This document shows positions 9,601 through 17,525 of a stretch of 44,745 bases of DNA, one piece after another. The stretch spans positions 1-44,745 of the forward strand of contig CACNWE010000013.1 of NCBI GenBank assembly GCA_902623995.1, read 5' to 3'. Origin of the DNA: an uncultured SAR116 cluster alpha proteobacterium (GTDB lineage Bacteria; Pseudomonadota; Alphaproteobacteria; Puniceispirillales; Marisalimonadaceae). Numbering within the stretch: position 1 is the first letter of the stretch; each line of letters begins with the position of its first letter. The notes beneath the pieces were generated by a model. That model searched no databases. It saw only the letters and a list, made by a program, of their open reading frames with translations, and had not been told where the DNA came from. The translations under genes were made by a program, and so were the position numbers.

Positions 9601-10161
9601 TTAAATATTTTTTAGAAAAATTTTTAAAGAATTTATGTTTCCCAATTCCTCAAAATAATTTAAATTGTGTATTCCCATATATTCTTCTTTAATAAGATGA
9701 TTAATCAAAGATATAAGAGGATCCCAAAAATTATTGAAATTGATAATTCCAACTTTTTTGTTTACAATTTGATTTAATTGACACCAAGTTAAAACCTCAA
9801 AACATTCATCAAGTGTTCCTACACCACCTGGCAAAATCAAGAAGGCATCTGATGTTTCGTACATTATTTGTTTTCTTTGATGCATATTATCAGTAGTTAT
9901 AAAGCAAGTATTATGTTTTTTTGAATGTTTTGTGTCTTGTATGTCTTTTTTAACTAAAAATTTAGGTATTATACCTGTTGTTTTAGAACCATACTTAATA
10001 GCTGTTTCTGATACTGATCCCATTATGCCATTTTCACCACCACCAAAAACAATGTCAAAATTATTTTCAGCAATGATTTGACCAACAGTTCTAGCAGATT
10101 TTATGTTCTCACTATTTTTACCTGATTTAGAGCCACCAAATACACATATTTTTTTTTTCAA
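9601..10161 (-). CDS. LOG-family (TIGR00730) nucleoside-5'-monophosphate phosphoribohydrolase
   Basis: LOG-family proteins cleave the N-glycosidic bond of (cytokinin) nucleoside 5'-monophosphates, releasing the base and ribose 5-phosphate; in most bacteria the physiological substrate is unsettled. The Rossmann-like fold shows an N-terminal I-C-V-F-G-G-S, the central F-G-G-G-E-N-G-I-M-G phosphate loop, M-H-Q-R-K (the usual M-x-x-R-K) and the family signature P-G-G-V-G-T-L-D-E at about 111-119. The reading frame extends to a TTG at 10176, but the TTG at 10161 has GAGG five bases upstream and yields M-K-K-K-I-C-V, the expected N-terminus; I use that start (186 residues). It diverges from the LysM gene. 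Confidence 0.85.
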   Translation of the reverse strand: MKKKICVFGGSKSGKNSENIKSARTVGQIIAENNFDIVFGGGENGIMGSVSETAIKYGSKTTGIIPKFLVKKDIQDTKHSKKHNTCFITTDNMHQRKQIMYETSDAFLILPGGVGTLDECFEVLTWCQLNQIVNKKVGIINFNNFWDPLISLINHLIKEEYMGIHNLNYFEELGNINSLKIFLKNI

Positions 10162-10254
10162 AACTACCTCGCACAAATAACAAACTTAAAAAATTTATAT
10201 ATTAATCTAATAATTTATCTTAAAATAAAATTTCGGTTTTTAACAAGGTTTTCT

Positions 10255-11283
10255 ATGAAGTCTTCAAAAGTAATATATTTTTTAATAACTGGTGCAATAA
10301 CAGCTATTTTAGCTCTGTTCGTAGCCTTTTATGAAACTGAAACTGCTGATGAAAAAGAGGTGGTTGTACCACTAGTAAATAAAGTAGTTGACGCTAAGAA
10401 AATTGAAATTAAACCAACAAGAGAAGAAACTGCTGAGACATTAAAATTAGAAGTTGTTAGGGTAAGACCAGATGGAAGCCTTGTTATTGCAGGGAAAGGA
10501 TTGCCTAACTCAAAGATAGAAATCATTTCTAATTCAGAAGTAATTGCTATTACAACTAGTGATAAAATTGGTGATTTTGTTGCTGTACCACAAAAGCAAT
10601 TAAATAGTGGAGAATATTTTCTATCTTTTAGGCAAACAACAAAAGATAGTAAAGTAGTAATTGCAAATAAATCTGTCGCAATAAATGTTACTGGAAAGAA
10701 AGATGATCTTCCAATTGTAGCTATTGTTGATAATCAAGGAAAATTAGGTGCCAAAGTGATTCAAGCTCCTGGCTTAGAAAAAAAAGAGCAGATTATAAAA
10801 AATAATAAACAAATAAACACGAAAACTATTCAAGAGCCTCAAATTAGAATCCTGGCATTAACACATGACTCAAAATCTGGACAACTTATACTATCAGGAA
10901 TAGCTCACAATGGCGTGCAAGTCAATGCTGGCTTTACAGGTAAAGAAACTTCCTCAACTAAAATTATTAATGATGAATGGACTTTATCTGTTCCAGGTAA
11001 TTTGATTGTAGGAAAACAAAAAGTTTTTGCGGTTCTTTTAGGAAAAAATGGTAAAGTATTAAGTGAAAATTCCATAATAATTAGTGGTAAAAGTATTGAA
11101 AATGCAAATGGGAAAACATTAATTATTGTTCAAAAAGGAGATGCCTTATGGAATATAGCATATCAAAGGCTAGGATTAGGTAATCGTTATATTGATATTG
11201 TTGAATTAAATAAAGATAAAATTAAAAATCCTGATCTGATTTATCCTAAACAACTTTTCATAATTCCAGATAAATTCAATTAA
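10255..11283 (+). CDS. membrane-anchored LysM-domain envelope protein
   Basis: The 342-residue protein has an uncleaved-looking N-terminal helix (about residues 6-25), then two extracytoplasmic beta-rich segments of Ig-like character (about 50-155 and 195-280, each with repeated hydrophobic strands and S-G or A-G turns), and a C-terminal LysM domain (about 288-342: V-Q-K-G-D-A-L-W-N-I-A, ending Y-P-K-Q-L-F-I-I-P). LysM binds N-acetylglucosamine in peptidoglycan, so it probably links the inner membrane to the wall. Similar proteins with Ig-like regions before LysM occur widely in alphaproteobacteria. The ATG has AAGG about six bases upstream. The CDP-alcohol transferase gene follows after 13 bases, probably in one operon. 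Confidence 0.8.
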   Translation: MKSSKVIYFLITGAITAILALFVAFYETETADEKEVVVPLVNKVVDAKKIEIKPTREETAETLKLEVVRVRPDGSLVIAGKGLPNSKIEIISNSEVIAITTSDKIGDFVAVPQKQLNSGEYFLSFRQTTKDSKVVIANKSVAINVTGKKDDLPIVAIVDNQGKLGAKVIQAPGLEKKEQIIKNNKQINTKTIQEPQIRILALTHDSKSGQLILSGIAHNGVQVNAGFTGKETSSTKIINDEWTLSVPGNLIVGKQKVFAVLLGKNGKVLSENSIIISGKSIENANGKTLIIVQKGDALWNIAYQRLGLGNRYIDIVELNKDKIKNPDLIYPKQLFIIPDKFN

Positions 11284-11296
11284 AAATTATATTTTA

Positions 11297-11902
11297 ATGT
11301 TTGATAAACAGATAAATAAAATTTTAAAACCAACTTTAGATGTTTTAGCGAAAAATTTATCACAATTTAAAATACAAGCAAATGCTGTAACTGCTGCAGG
11401 GTTCTTTTTTGGACTTTGTTGTTTTTATTTTATCGTAAACAATATGTTTATCTACGCATCTATTTTTTTATTTCTTAATAGATTTTGTGATGGATTGGAT
11501 GGAGCTTTAGCAAGATTAATTGGACAAACAGATATTGGCGCCTTTTATGATATTGTATCAGACTTTTTGTTTTATTCATTATTTCCTTTATCATTTATAC
11601 TTTTAGATATAGAAAACACTTACCCAATATGTTTTTTATTATTGAGTTTTGTTGCCACTCAAACAACGTTTCTTGCTTCAGCATGGATTATAGAAAAGAA
11701 TAAATTGTTAATTTCTGAAAACCAAAAAAAATCGTTTTTTTATATTGGTGGAATTACTGAGGGGTTTGAGACAATAATTTGTTTTATTATGATGATTATA
11801 TTTTATGACTACATAAATTATATAGCATATATTTTTGGGACATTATGTTGGATAACTTTTACAACAAGAGTAATTTTTATAAGAAAACTACTTAAAACAT
11901 AA
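11297..11902 (+). CDS. CDP-alcohol phosphatidyltransferase family membrane enzyme
   Basis: Members transfer a phosphatidyl group from a CDP-alcohol to an acceptor alcohol in phospholipid synthesis. The metal-binding signature is complete: D65-x2-D68-G-x2-A72-R73, then G81, D85 and D89. The 201-residue protein has several hydrophobic helices around and after this motif, as expected of a polytopic inner-membrane enzyme. Its acceptor (glycerol 3-phosphate, serine, inositol or other) cannot be told; the short form and neighbours do not point to PgsA or PssA with confidence. It starts 13 bases after the LysM gene with no strong Shine-Dalgarno, consistent with coupled translation. Confidence 0.85.
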   Translation: MFDKQINKILKPTLDVLAKNLSQFKIQANAVTAAGFFFGLCCFYFIVNNMFIYASIFLFLNRFCDGLDGALARLIGQTDIGAFYDIVSDFLFYSLFPLSFILLDIENTYPICFLLLSFVATQTTFLASAWIIEKNKLLISENQKKSFFYIGGITEGFETIICFIMMIIFYDYINYIAYIFGTLCWITFTTRVIFIRKLLKT

Positions 11903-11971
11903 AATACAAATTTATTTTGTTCTAAATTTATAATAAATTATTCATACAACGATTTATACGGTAATTATAAA

Positions 11972-12352
11972 ATGAGTAAAAATATTAAACATTTGACAGA
12001 TGAACAATATAGAATAACCCAACAACATGGAACAGAACCTGCATATTCTGGAGCATATTGGGATAAAAAAGATGTTGGTAACTATAAATGTATTTGTTGT
12101 AATACAGTCATTTTTTCTAGTGAAACAAAATATGATTCAGGAACGGGTTGGCCTTCTTTTTATAAACCAGTCTCAGAAGAAGTTCTTGGAAAATCAGTTG
12201 ATAATTCTTTTTTTATGAAAAGGACAGAGGTGCATTGTTCAAAATGCAATGCACATCTAGGGCATGTTTTTCCTGATGGACCAGAACCTACAGGTTTAAG
12301 ATATTGTATAAATTCTGCCTCTTTAAATTTTCAAAAAATTAATAATAATTAA
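11972..12352 (+). CDS. msrB: peptide-methionine (R)-S-oxide reductase MsrB
   Basis: MsrB reduces the R-diastereomer of methionine sulfoxide in proteins, repairing oxidative damage. At 126 residues it is a free-standing single-domain form. Zinc ligands are C40/C43 and C89/C92 (two CxxC pairs); the catalytic cysteine is C112 in [18 protein letters not shown] and the [10 protein letters not shown] motifs are intact. There is no signal peptide, so it is probably cytoplasmic. A resolving cysteine elsewhere is not obvious. Its stop is three bases from the start of the AroE-like gene, so these are co-transcribed. Confidence 0.95.
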   Translation: MSKNIKHLTDEQYRITQQHGTEPAYSGAYWDKKDVGNYKCICCNTVIFSSETKYDSGTGWPSFYKPVSEEVLGKSVDNSFFMKRTEVHCSKCNAHLGHVFPDGPEPTGLRYCINSASLNFQKINNN

Positions 12353-12355
12353 TTT

Positions 12356-13153
12356 ATGTTAGGTTCCTCAAAAATTTATGGATGTCTTGCTGATCCAATT
12401 GATCATGTTAAAGCTCCAACTATTTTTACTTCAATTTTTAAAGAAAAAAATATTGATGCAGTAATGATTCCTATTCATGTAAATAAAGATAATTTAAAAA
12501 ATGTAATAGATTCTCTAAAAAATATAAAAAATTTTAAAGGAATGACAGTTACCATTCCTCATAAAACAAATGTTGCTAGTTTATGTGACCATCTTGAACA
12601 AGATGCTGAATTTACCCAATCTGTAAATTGGATTAAATTTGACAAAGATAGAAAATTAATTGGAAATAATTTTGATGGACAAGGATTTGTCACTGGTTTT
12701 TTATCACAAAATTTTTTAATAAAAAATAAAAAAGTTTGTATTTTTGGAGCTGGAGGCGCTGCAGTTTCTATAGCGTGTTCATTAGCAAAACAAAACATTA
12801 AATCTTTGAAAATAATTAACCGTAATTTTGAAAAAGCCAATGAATTGATGAAAAAAATAAAAGTTATTGATAAGGATTTATTTATAGAAGCAACTGGATA
12901 TAGGGATATATACTTTTTACAAAATTACGACATAATAATCAATGCTACTAGTTTAGGTTTACATAAAGACGATAAACTTCCTTTCGATGTAAGTAAAACT
13001 TCACCCACAACCGTTATTGCTGATATTATTATGCAACCTGTAGAAACTGAACTATTAAAACAAGCAAAAAATTTAAGTCGGCCTGTTCATTATGGAAAAT
13101 ATATGATAGAAAGTCAGATTGACTTAGCTGGTGAATTTTTAGATCTATGGTAG
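12356..13153 (+). CDS. shikimate dehydrogenase family protein (AroE-like, altered substrate site)
   Basis: Two-domain NAD(P)-dependent dehydrogenase of 265 residues, the AroE length. Catalytic K70 (T-I-P-H-K) and D107 (N-F-D-G-Q-G-F) are kept, and the dinucleotide loop is G-A-G-G-A-A at about 131-136. However, the N-terminal Ser-x-Ser that binds the shikimate carboxylate in classical AroE is Val-x-Ala here (D-H-V-K-A-P), and the usual N-T-D before the catalytic aspartate reads N-F-D. Such changes mark AroE-like paralogues that prefer quinate or other polyols, or have unknown substrates. I therefore do not assign aroE firmly. ATG at 12356 follows msrB after three bases; gcrA follows after 13. 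Confidence 0.8.
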   Translation: MLGSSKIYGCLADPIDHVKAPTIFTSIFKEKNIDAVMIPIHVNKDNLKNVIDSLKNIKNFKGMTVTIPHKTNVASLCDHLEQDAEFTQSVNWIKFDKDRKLIGNNFDGQGFVTGFLSQNFLIKNKKVCIFGAGGAAVSIACSLAKQNIKSLKIINRNFEKANELMKKIKVIDKDLFIEATGYRDIYFLQNYDIIINATSLGLHKDDKLPFDVSKTSPTTVIADIIMQPVETELLKQAKNLSRPVHYGKYMIESQIDLAGEFLDLW

Positions 13154-13166
13154 TGAAGGTAAATTA

Positions 13167-13565
13167 ATGGAAAACAACTTTGTTTGGGATGAAGATAAAT
13201 TAAATAAATTAAGAAAACTTTGGGATGATGGCTTGCCAATTACTAAAATTGGAAACGAACTTGGTGTATCTAGAAATGCAATTGCTGGTAAAGCTCATAG
13301 AATGGGTCTGCCAAAAAGAAATTCTCCTATTTCTAAGTCAGGAGATCCTAGAAAAAATCAGGAAACAATTTATTCAGATAAAAGCAGGGCATTACCTCTG
13401 AAAATTATGTTAAGAGATGTTGAATGGTCTAGAAACAGGTGTTGTTGGCCTATTGGAGATCCAAAATTACCTGGCTTTTCATTTTGTGGTACTTCAATAA
13501 TACCTGGAAGACCTTATTGTGAAGAACATTCAAATTTAGCATATACTAATACCAGAGAAAGCTAA
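13167..13565 (+). CDS. gcrA: GcrA cell-cycle regulator
   Basis: GcrA is an alphaproteobacterial transcription factor that binds sigma70-RNA polymerase and, in Caulobacter, acts at promoters with CcrM-methylated GANTC sites. The N-terminal helix-turn-helix reads W-D-E-D-K-L-N-K-L-R-K-L-W and then I-G-N-E-L-G-V-S-R-N-A-I-A-G-K-A-H-R-M-G-L (about 7-47). The C-terminal sigma-binding domain has the cysteine-rich C-C-W-P-I-G-D-P, F-C-G and R-P-Y-C-E-E-H pattern. At 132 residues it is shorter than the Caulobacter protein; most of the loss is in the linker. It sits between the aroE-like gene and pepN with gaps of 13 and 11 bases. ccrM is not in the window. Confidence 0.93.
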   Translation: MENNFVWDEDKLNKLRKLWDDGLPITKIGNELGVSRNAIAGKAHRMGLPKRNSPISKSGDPRKNQETIYSDKSRALPLKIMLRDVEWSRNRCCWPIGDPKLPGFSFCGTSIIPGRPYCEEHSNLAYTNTRES

Positions 13566-13576
13566 AATAATGTATT

Positions 13577-16192
13577 ATGAAACAAGTAGTTAAAAAAAGA
13601 TCTAATTATAAACCATTATTTTGGCTGACCAAGGATACATTTTTAGAGTTTTTAATATTTGATAAATATACCATAGTTAAATCTCAAATATTTTTTCAAA
13701 AAAATAATTCTCAGATCATAAGTCATTATAATTTAGAAAGTCATATAGAATTAAATGGGGTCGACTTAGTTACTACAAAGTTTGAACTAATGCTTGACGA
13801 TGATCAACCTAAAAATATTAAAATTGAAAGTCTAAAAAAACAAAATGAAGCCTTTATAATACCGGTACCTGTTAATAAAACTTTTGTTAAAATAATTACT
13901 GAAGTAAAAATATATCCTTCAACTAACAATTCCTTAGAAGGCTTATATCAAAGCAATGATATGCTATGTACTCAATGTGAAGCAGAGGGTTTTAGAAAAA
14001 TCACATGGTTTCCAGACCGACCTGATAACTTGAGCTTATTTACAGTAAGAATAGAGGTAAAAGATAAATTCAAAACAATCCTTAGTAACGGTAATTTAAT
14101 TGAAGAAGGTGTTATTACAGCTAAAAATGGAAAATGTAATAGGCTATTCAAAGTCTGGCATGACCCATTTCCAAAGCCATCCTACTTATTTGCGTTGATT
14201 GTTGGTAATCTAGAATGTAATAAATCTAAATATACAACATCATCAGAAAAAGAAATTAAAATCAATATTTTTAGCGAATTAGGAAAAAAAAAATTTACTA
14301 ATTACGCAATGAACAGTCTAAAAAAAGCTATGAAATGGGATGAGGAAAAATATGGATTAGAATACGATTTAGATACTTTTATGATAGTAGCTGTTAGTCA
14401 TTTCAATATGGGTGCTATGGAAAATAAAGGTCTAAATATCTTTAATTCAAAATTTATTTTAGCAGATAAAAAAACTGCTACTGATAAAGATTTACAAAAT
14501 ATAGAAAGTATCGTTGCTCACGAGTATTTTCATAACTGGACTGGGAATAGGATAACTTGTAGAGATTGGTTTCAACTAACTCTGAAAGAAGGACTAACTG
14601 TTTTTAGAGACCAAGAATTTTCAGCTGATATGAATAATAGAGGTGTAAAAAGAATAGAAGATGTTTCATTACTACGATCAGTTCAGTTTTCAGAAGACGC
14701 TGGATCAAATAGTCATCCTATAAGACCTGATGAATATAAGGAAATTAGCAATTTTTATACTCCAACAATCTATGAGAAGGGAGCGGAGGTTGTTAGAATG
14801 ATTTATAATTATCTCGGGGATTCTTTATATAAAAAAGGAATGAATTTATATTTTAAAAGATATGACGGCAAAGCAGTTACGTGCGAGGATTTTATAAAAG
14901 CATTAGCTGATGGTAGTAAATCAGATTTAAATATGTTTAAAAAATGGTATTCTCAATCTGGTACTCCTAATTTGAAAATTACAAGAAAACAGAATGATTT
15001 AGGATTAGAGCTCAAATTTTCTCAAAGCATCAATGATAAAATTAGTAATTTACCTATTCCAATAAAAATTGCTTTCTTAAATCAAAAGGGTTCCTTTGTT
15101 AAATTTAGTCTCAACAAATCAAAATTAAAATATGAACATGTTTATTTACTATCCAAAAGCAATGATAAGGTCTCTATAATTTGTAATAAAAAAGATATCA
15201 CTCCTTCATTAATGCGAGATTTCTCTGCCCCTGTACTTTTAAAAACAGATATCAAAATTGATGAGTATATTCATATACTTAAATTTGATGATGACTCTTT
15301 TAACAAATGGGACGCTGCTCAAAATTTATATCTACAATGTTTTTTAAAAAAATTTAGCTCAAATATTTTAATAAAATCACTAAGAGAATTAATTTTAGAA
15401 AAAAAAGTAAACCATTCATTAATGTCGTTACTTTTAGAATTACCATCTCGAACCACATTTGAAAATTTGTCAAATAATGTAGATCCAGTGTCAACATTCA
15501 AAAGTACAAAAAATTTTATAAAAATAATTGCTAAGGGCTTACAAGAAGTTTTTGAGATTAATGCTTTAAAACTTTACAATAAAAAAATTCAAGATGATAA
15601 ATGCTCTGGAGAAAGACTGTTATTAGAAAAAATATTAAAATATTTAATCATCATTGAGAGCTCAATAGGATTTAAGATTGCAAAAAAAATAACAGCAAGT
15701 AAAAATATGACTCTTTCAATTATTGGATTAAAATCACTTTGTTTGGCTAACAATAAGTTGGCATTAGATTACTTAAATGAATTTTACCAAAAATGGAAAA
15801 ATAATGAATTAGTTATTGAAAAATGGTTTGAAATGATGTCGACTTTATACATAAAATCACAGGGTTTAGATTTAATTAAAAATTTATTAAAACACAAAGA
15901 TTTTGATTATAAGAATCCAAATAAAATTAGATCTGTTTTAAGTACTTTTCAAAGAGAAAATGTATTGCTATTTCATGCAAACGACTCTTCTGGATATAAA
16001 TTTATCTCTGAACAAGTTGCAATTATAGATAAAATTAATCCTCAAGCTGCAGCTAGGTTAATTTTACCCCTTACAAGATTTAAAAATTACTCTAGTGATA
16101 GGAAAAATAAAATTAAAAATGTATTAAAAAGTATAAATAAACCCTATATCTCTAACGATTTGTCTGAAATAATTGAAAAAGCACTAATTTAA
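13577..16192 (+). CDS. pepN: aminopeptidase N (M1 family)
   Basis: Cytoplasmic zinc aminopeptidase that removes N-terminal residues from peptides. Of the PepN (alanyl aminopeptidase) subgroup with 871 residues and no signal peptide. The exopeptidase motif G-A-M-E-N is at 279-283; zinc ligands are H315 and H319 in H-E-Y-F-H-N-W plus E338 in K-E-G-L-T. A long C-terminal helical domain follows the catalytic part, more divergent and lysine-rich than in enterobacteria. It begins 11 bases after gcrA. Its TAA directly abuts the reverse-complement stop of the DEAD-box gene, leaving no intergenic base and no visible terminator. Confidence 0.94.
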   Translation: MKQVVKKRSNYKPLFWLTKDTFLEFLIFDKYTIVKSQIFFQKNNSQIISHYNLESHIELNGVDLVTTKFELMLDDDQPKNIKIESLKKQNEAFIIPVPVNKTFVKIITEVKIYPSTNNSLEGLYQSNDMLCTQCEAEGFRKITWFPDRPDNLSLFTVRIEVKDKFKTILSNGNLIEEGVITAKNGKCNRLFKVWHDPFPKPSYLFALIVGNLECNKSKYTTSSEKEIKINIFSELGKKKFTNYAMNSLKKAMKWDEEKYGLEYDLDTFMIVAVSHFNMGAMENKGLNIFNSKFILADKKTATDKDLQNIESIVAHEYFHNWTGNRITCRDWFQLTLKEGLTVFRDQEFSADMNNRGVKRIEDVSLLRSVQFSEDAGSNSHPIRPDEYKEISNFYTPTIYEKGAEVVRMIYNYLGDSLYKKGMNLYFKRYDGKAVTCEDFIKALADGSKSDLNMFKKWYSQSGTPNLKITRKQNDLGLELKFSQSINDKISNLPIPIKIAFLNQKGSFVKFSLNKSKLKYEHVYLLSKSNDKVSIICNKKDITPSLMRDFSAPVLLKTDIKIDEYIHILKFDDDSFNKWDAAQNLYLQCFLKKFSSNILIKSLRELILEKKVNHSLMSLLLELPSRTTFENLSNNVDPVSTFKSTKNFIKIIAKGLQEVFEINALKLYNKKIQDDKCSGERLLLEKILKYLIIIESSIGFKIAKKITASKNMTLSIIGLKSLCLANNKLALDYLNEFYQKWKNNELVIEKWFEMMSTLYIKSQGLDLIKNLLKHKDFDYKNPNKIRSVLSTFQRENVLLFHANDSSGYKFISEQVAIIDKINPQAAARLILPLTRFKNYSSDRKNKIKNVLKSINKPYISNDLSEIIEKALI

Positions 16193-17452
16193 TTATTTTA
16201 TTTTTAAAAAGTCTGGAATTTTGCCACTTTCTTTAAAATTTAAATAATTTTCCTTAGGTAAGAGAACATATTTAGGATTGTTTTTTTCTTTAACTTTATA
16301 AGTATTATTATGAGACGTTTCCTGTGAAGAAATTATCTTATCAAAGGTTGTTTTATTTACTTTTTTCATTATCAGTTTTTCAATTAATAAAATAGTTTTA
16401 TTGTCATTATCATCAAAAAGTGTATACGCCTTACCTTTTTTTCCTGCTCTTCCAGTACGACCTATACGATGAACATAATCTTCTGGATTATTTGGAACAT
16501 CATAATTAAAAACATGGCTTAACCCATCTATATCAATACCTCTTGCGGCCACATCAGAAGCGATGAGTAATTCAACAGATTTATCTTTAAATCTCTCAAG
16601 AGACTTAATTCTTGAGTTTTGGTCCATATTGCCATGAAGAGAAGTTGTATTGAAATTATTTTTTTTTAAAAATTTACTAACTTTGTCAATATCAGCTTTT
16701 TTATTACAAAAAATCACAGCACTTTTTATTTTATCAATACATAACAGTTTTATTAGATCATTCATTTTATTTTTACTATTTGTTTTAATAAAAGTACTAT
16801 CTATGTTTTCTGATGTTGAAGAATGCGGGTTTATAATGATTTCCTTTGGATTAATTAACAAATCTTTACCTATATTTATTATTTCATTTGAGAGAGTTGC
16901 GGAAAAAAATAATGTTTGTCTTATTTTAGGTAGCATCTTGTTAATTTTAATTATATCAGGAATAAAGCCCATATCTAACATTCTATCTGCTTCGTCTATG
17001 ATAAGTAATTTTACATCTTTTATTAGGACTTTACCTCTTTCTATATGGTCTAAAAGTCTACCAGGTGTGGCGATTAATACGTCTACACCTCTTGATAATT
17101 TATTTTCTTGTTCTAAAAATGAAATACCTCCAATCAACAATGCCATTTGAAGGTTTAGATATTGATTTACTTTATCAAATTCTTTAGATACTTGCATTGC
17201 TAATTCTCTAGTGGGAGCTAAAACAAGAGACCGTGGCATTCTAGATTTAGATTTTCCAGAATTTAAAATCTCAATTAAAGGTATTATAAATGACCCAGTT
17301 TTACCCGTACCTGTTTGTGCGCAACCTAATATATCTCTTCCTATTAAAATATCTGGTATAGCTTTTTTTTGTATCTCAGTTGGTACTTTATATCCTATGT
17401 TACTAATGGCTGACAAAATTTCTTTGCACAAACCTAGATGTTTGAATTTCAC
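16193..17452 (-). CDS. DEAD-box RNA helicase, RhlE-like
   Basis: ATP-dependent RNA helicase acting in RNA remodelling, ribosome assembly or decay. Two RecA-like domains are intact: Q-motif region (G-Y-K-V-P-T-E-I-Q), Walker A A-Q-T-G-T-G-K-T (45-52), P-T-R-E-L-A (80-85), D-E-A-D (153-156), S-A-T and the C-terminal H-R-I-G-R-T-G-R. A short basic tail follows, closest in layout to the RhlE group. The start is GTG at 17452, eight bases after GAGG. It lies 73 bases downstream of parE on the same strand and probably shares its transcript. It ends head-on against pepN. Confidence 0.92.
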   Translation of the reverse strand: MKFKHLGLCKEILSAISNIGYKVPTEIQKKAIPDILIGRDILGCAQTGTGKTGSFIIPLIEILNSGKSKSRMPRSLVLAPTRELAMQVSKEFDKVNQYLNLQMALLIGGISFLEQENKLSRGVDVLIATPGRLLDHIERGKVLIKDVKLLIIDEADRMLDMGFIPDIIKINKMLPKIRQTLFFSATLSNEIINIGKDLLINPKEIIINPHSSTSENIDSTFIKTNSKNKMNDLIKLLCIDKIKSAVIFCNKKADIDKVSKFLKKNNFNTTSLHGNMDQNSRIKSLERFKDKSVELLIASDVAARGIDIDGLSHVFNYDVPNNPEDYVHRIGRTGRAGKKGKAYTLFDDNDNKTILLIEKLIMKKVNKTTFDKIISSQETSHNNTYKVKEKNNPKYVLLPKENYLNFKESGKIPDFLKIK

Positions 17453-17525
17453 AATTATTACCTCATTTAAATACTATTTTTTTTAGTTTTACAAAAAGAA
17501 CCAACAGTTGATTGTACTATTAAAT

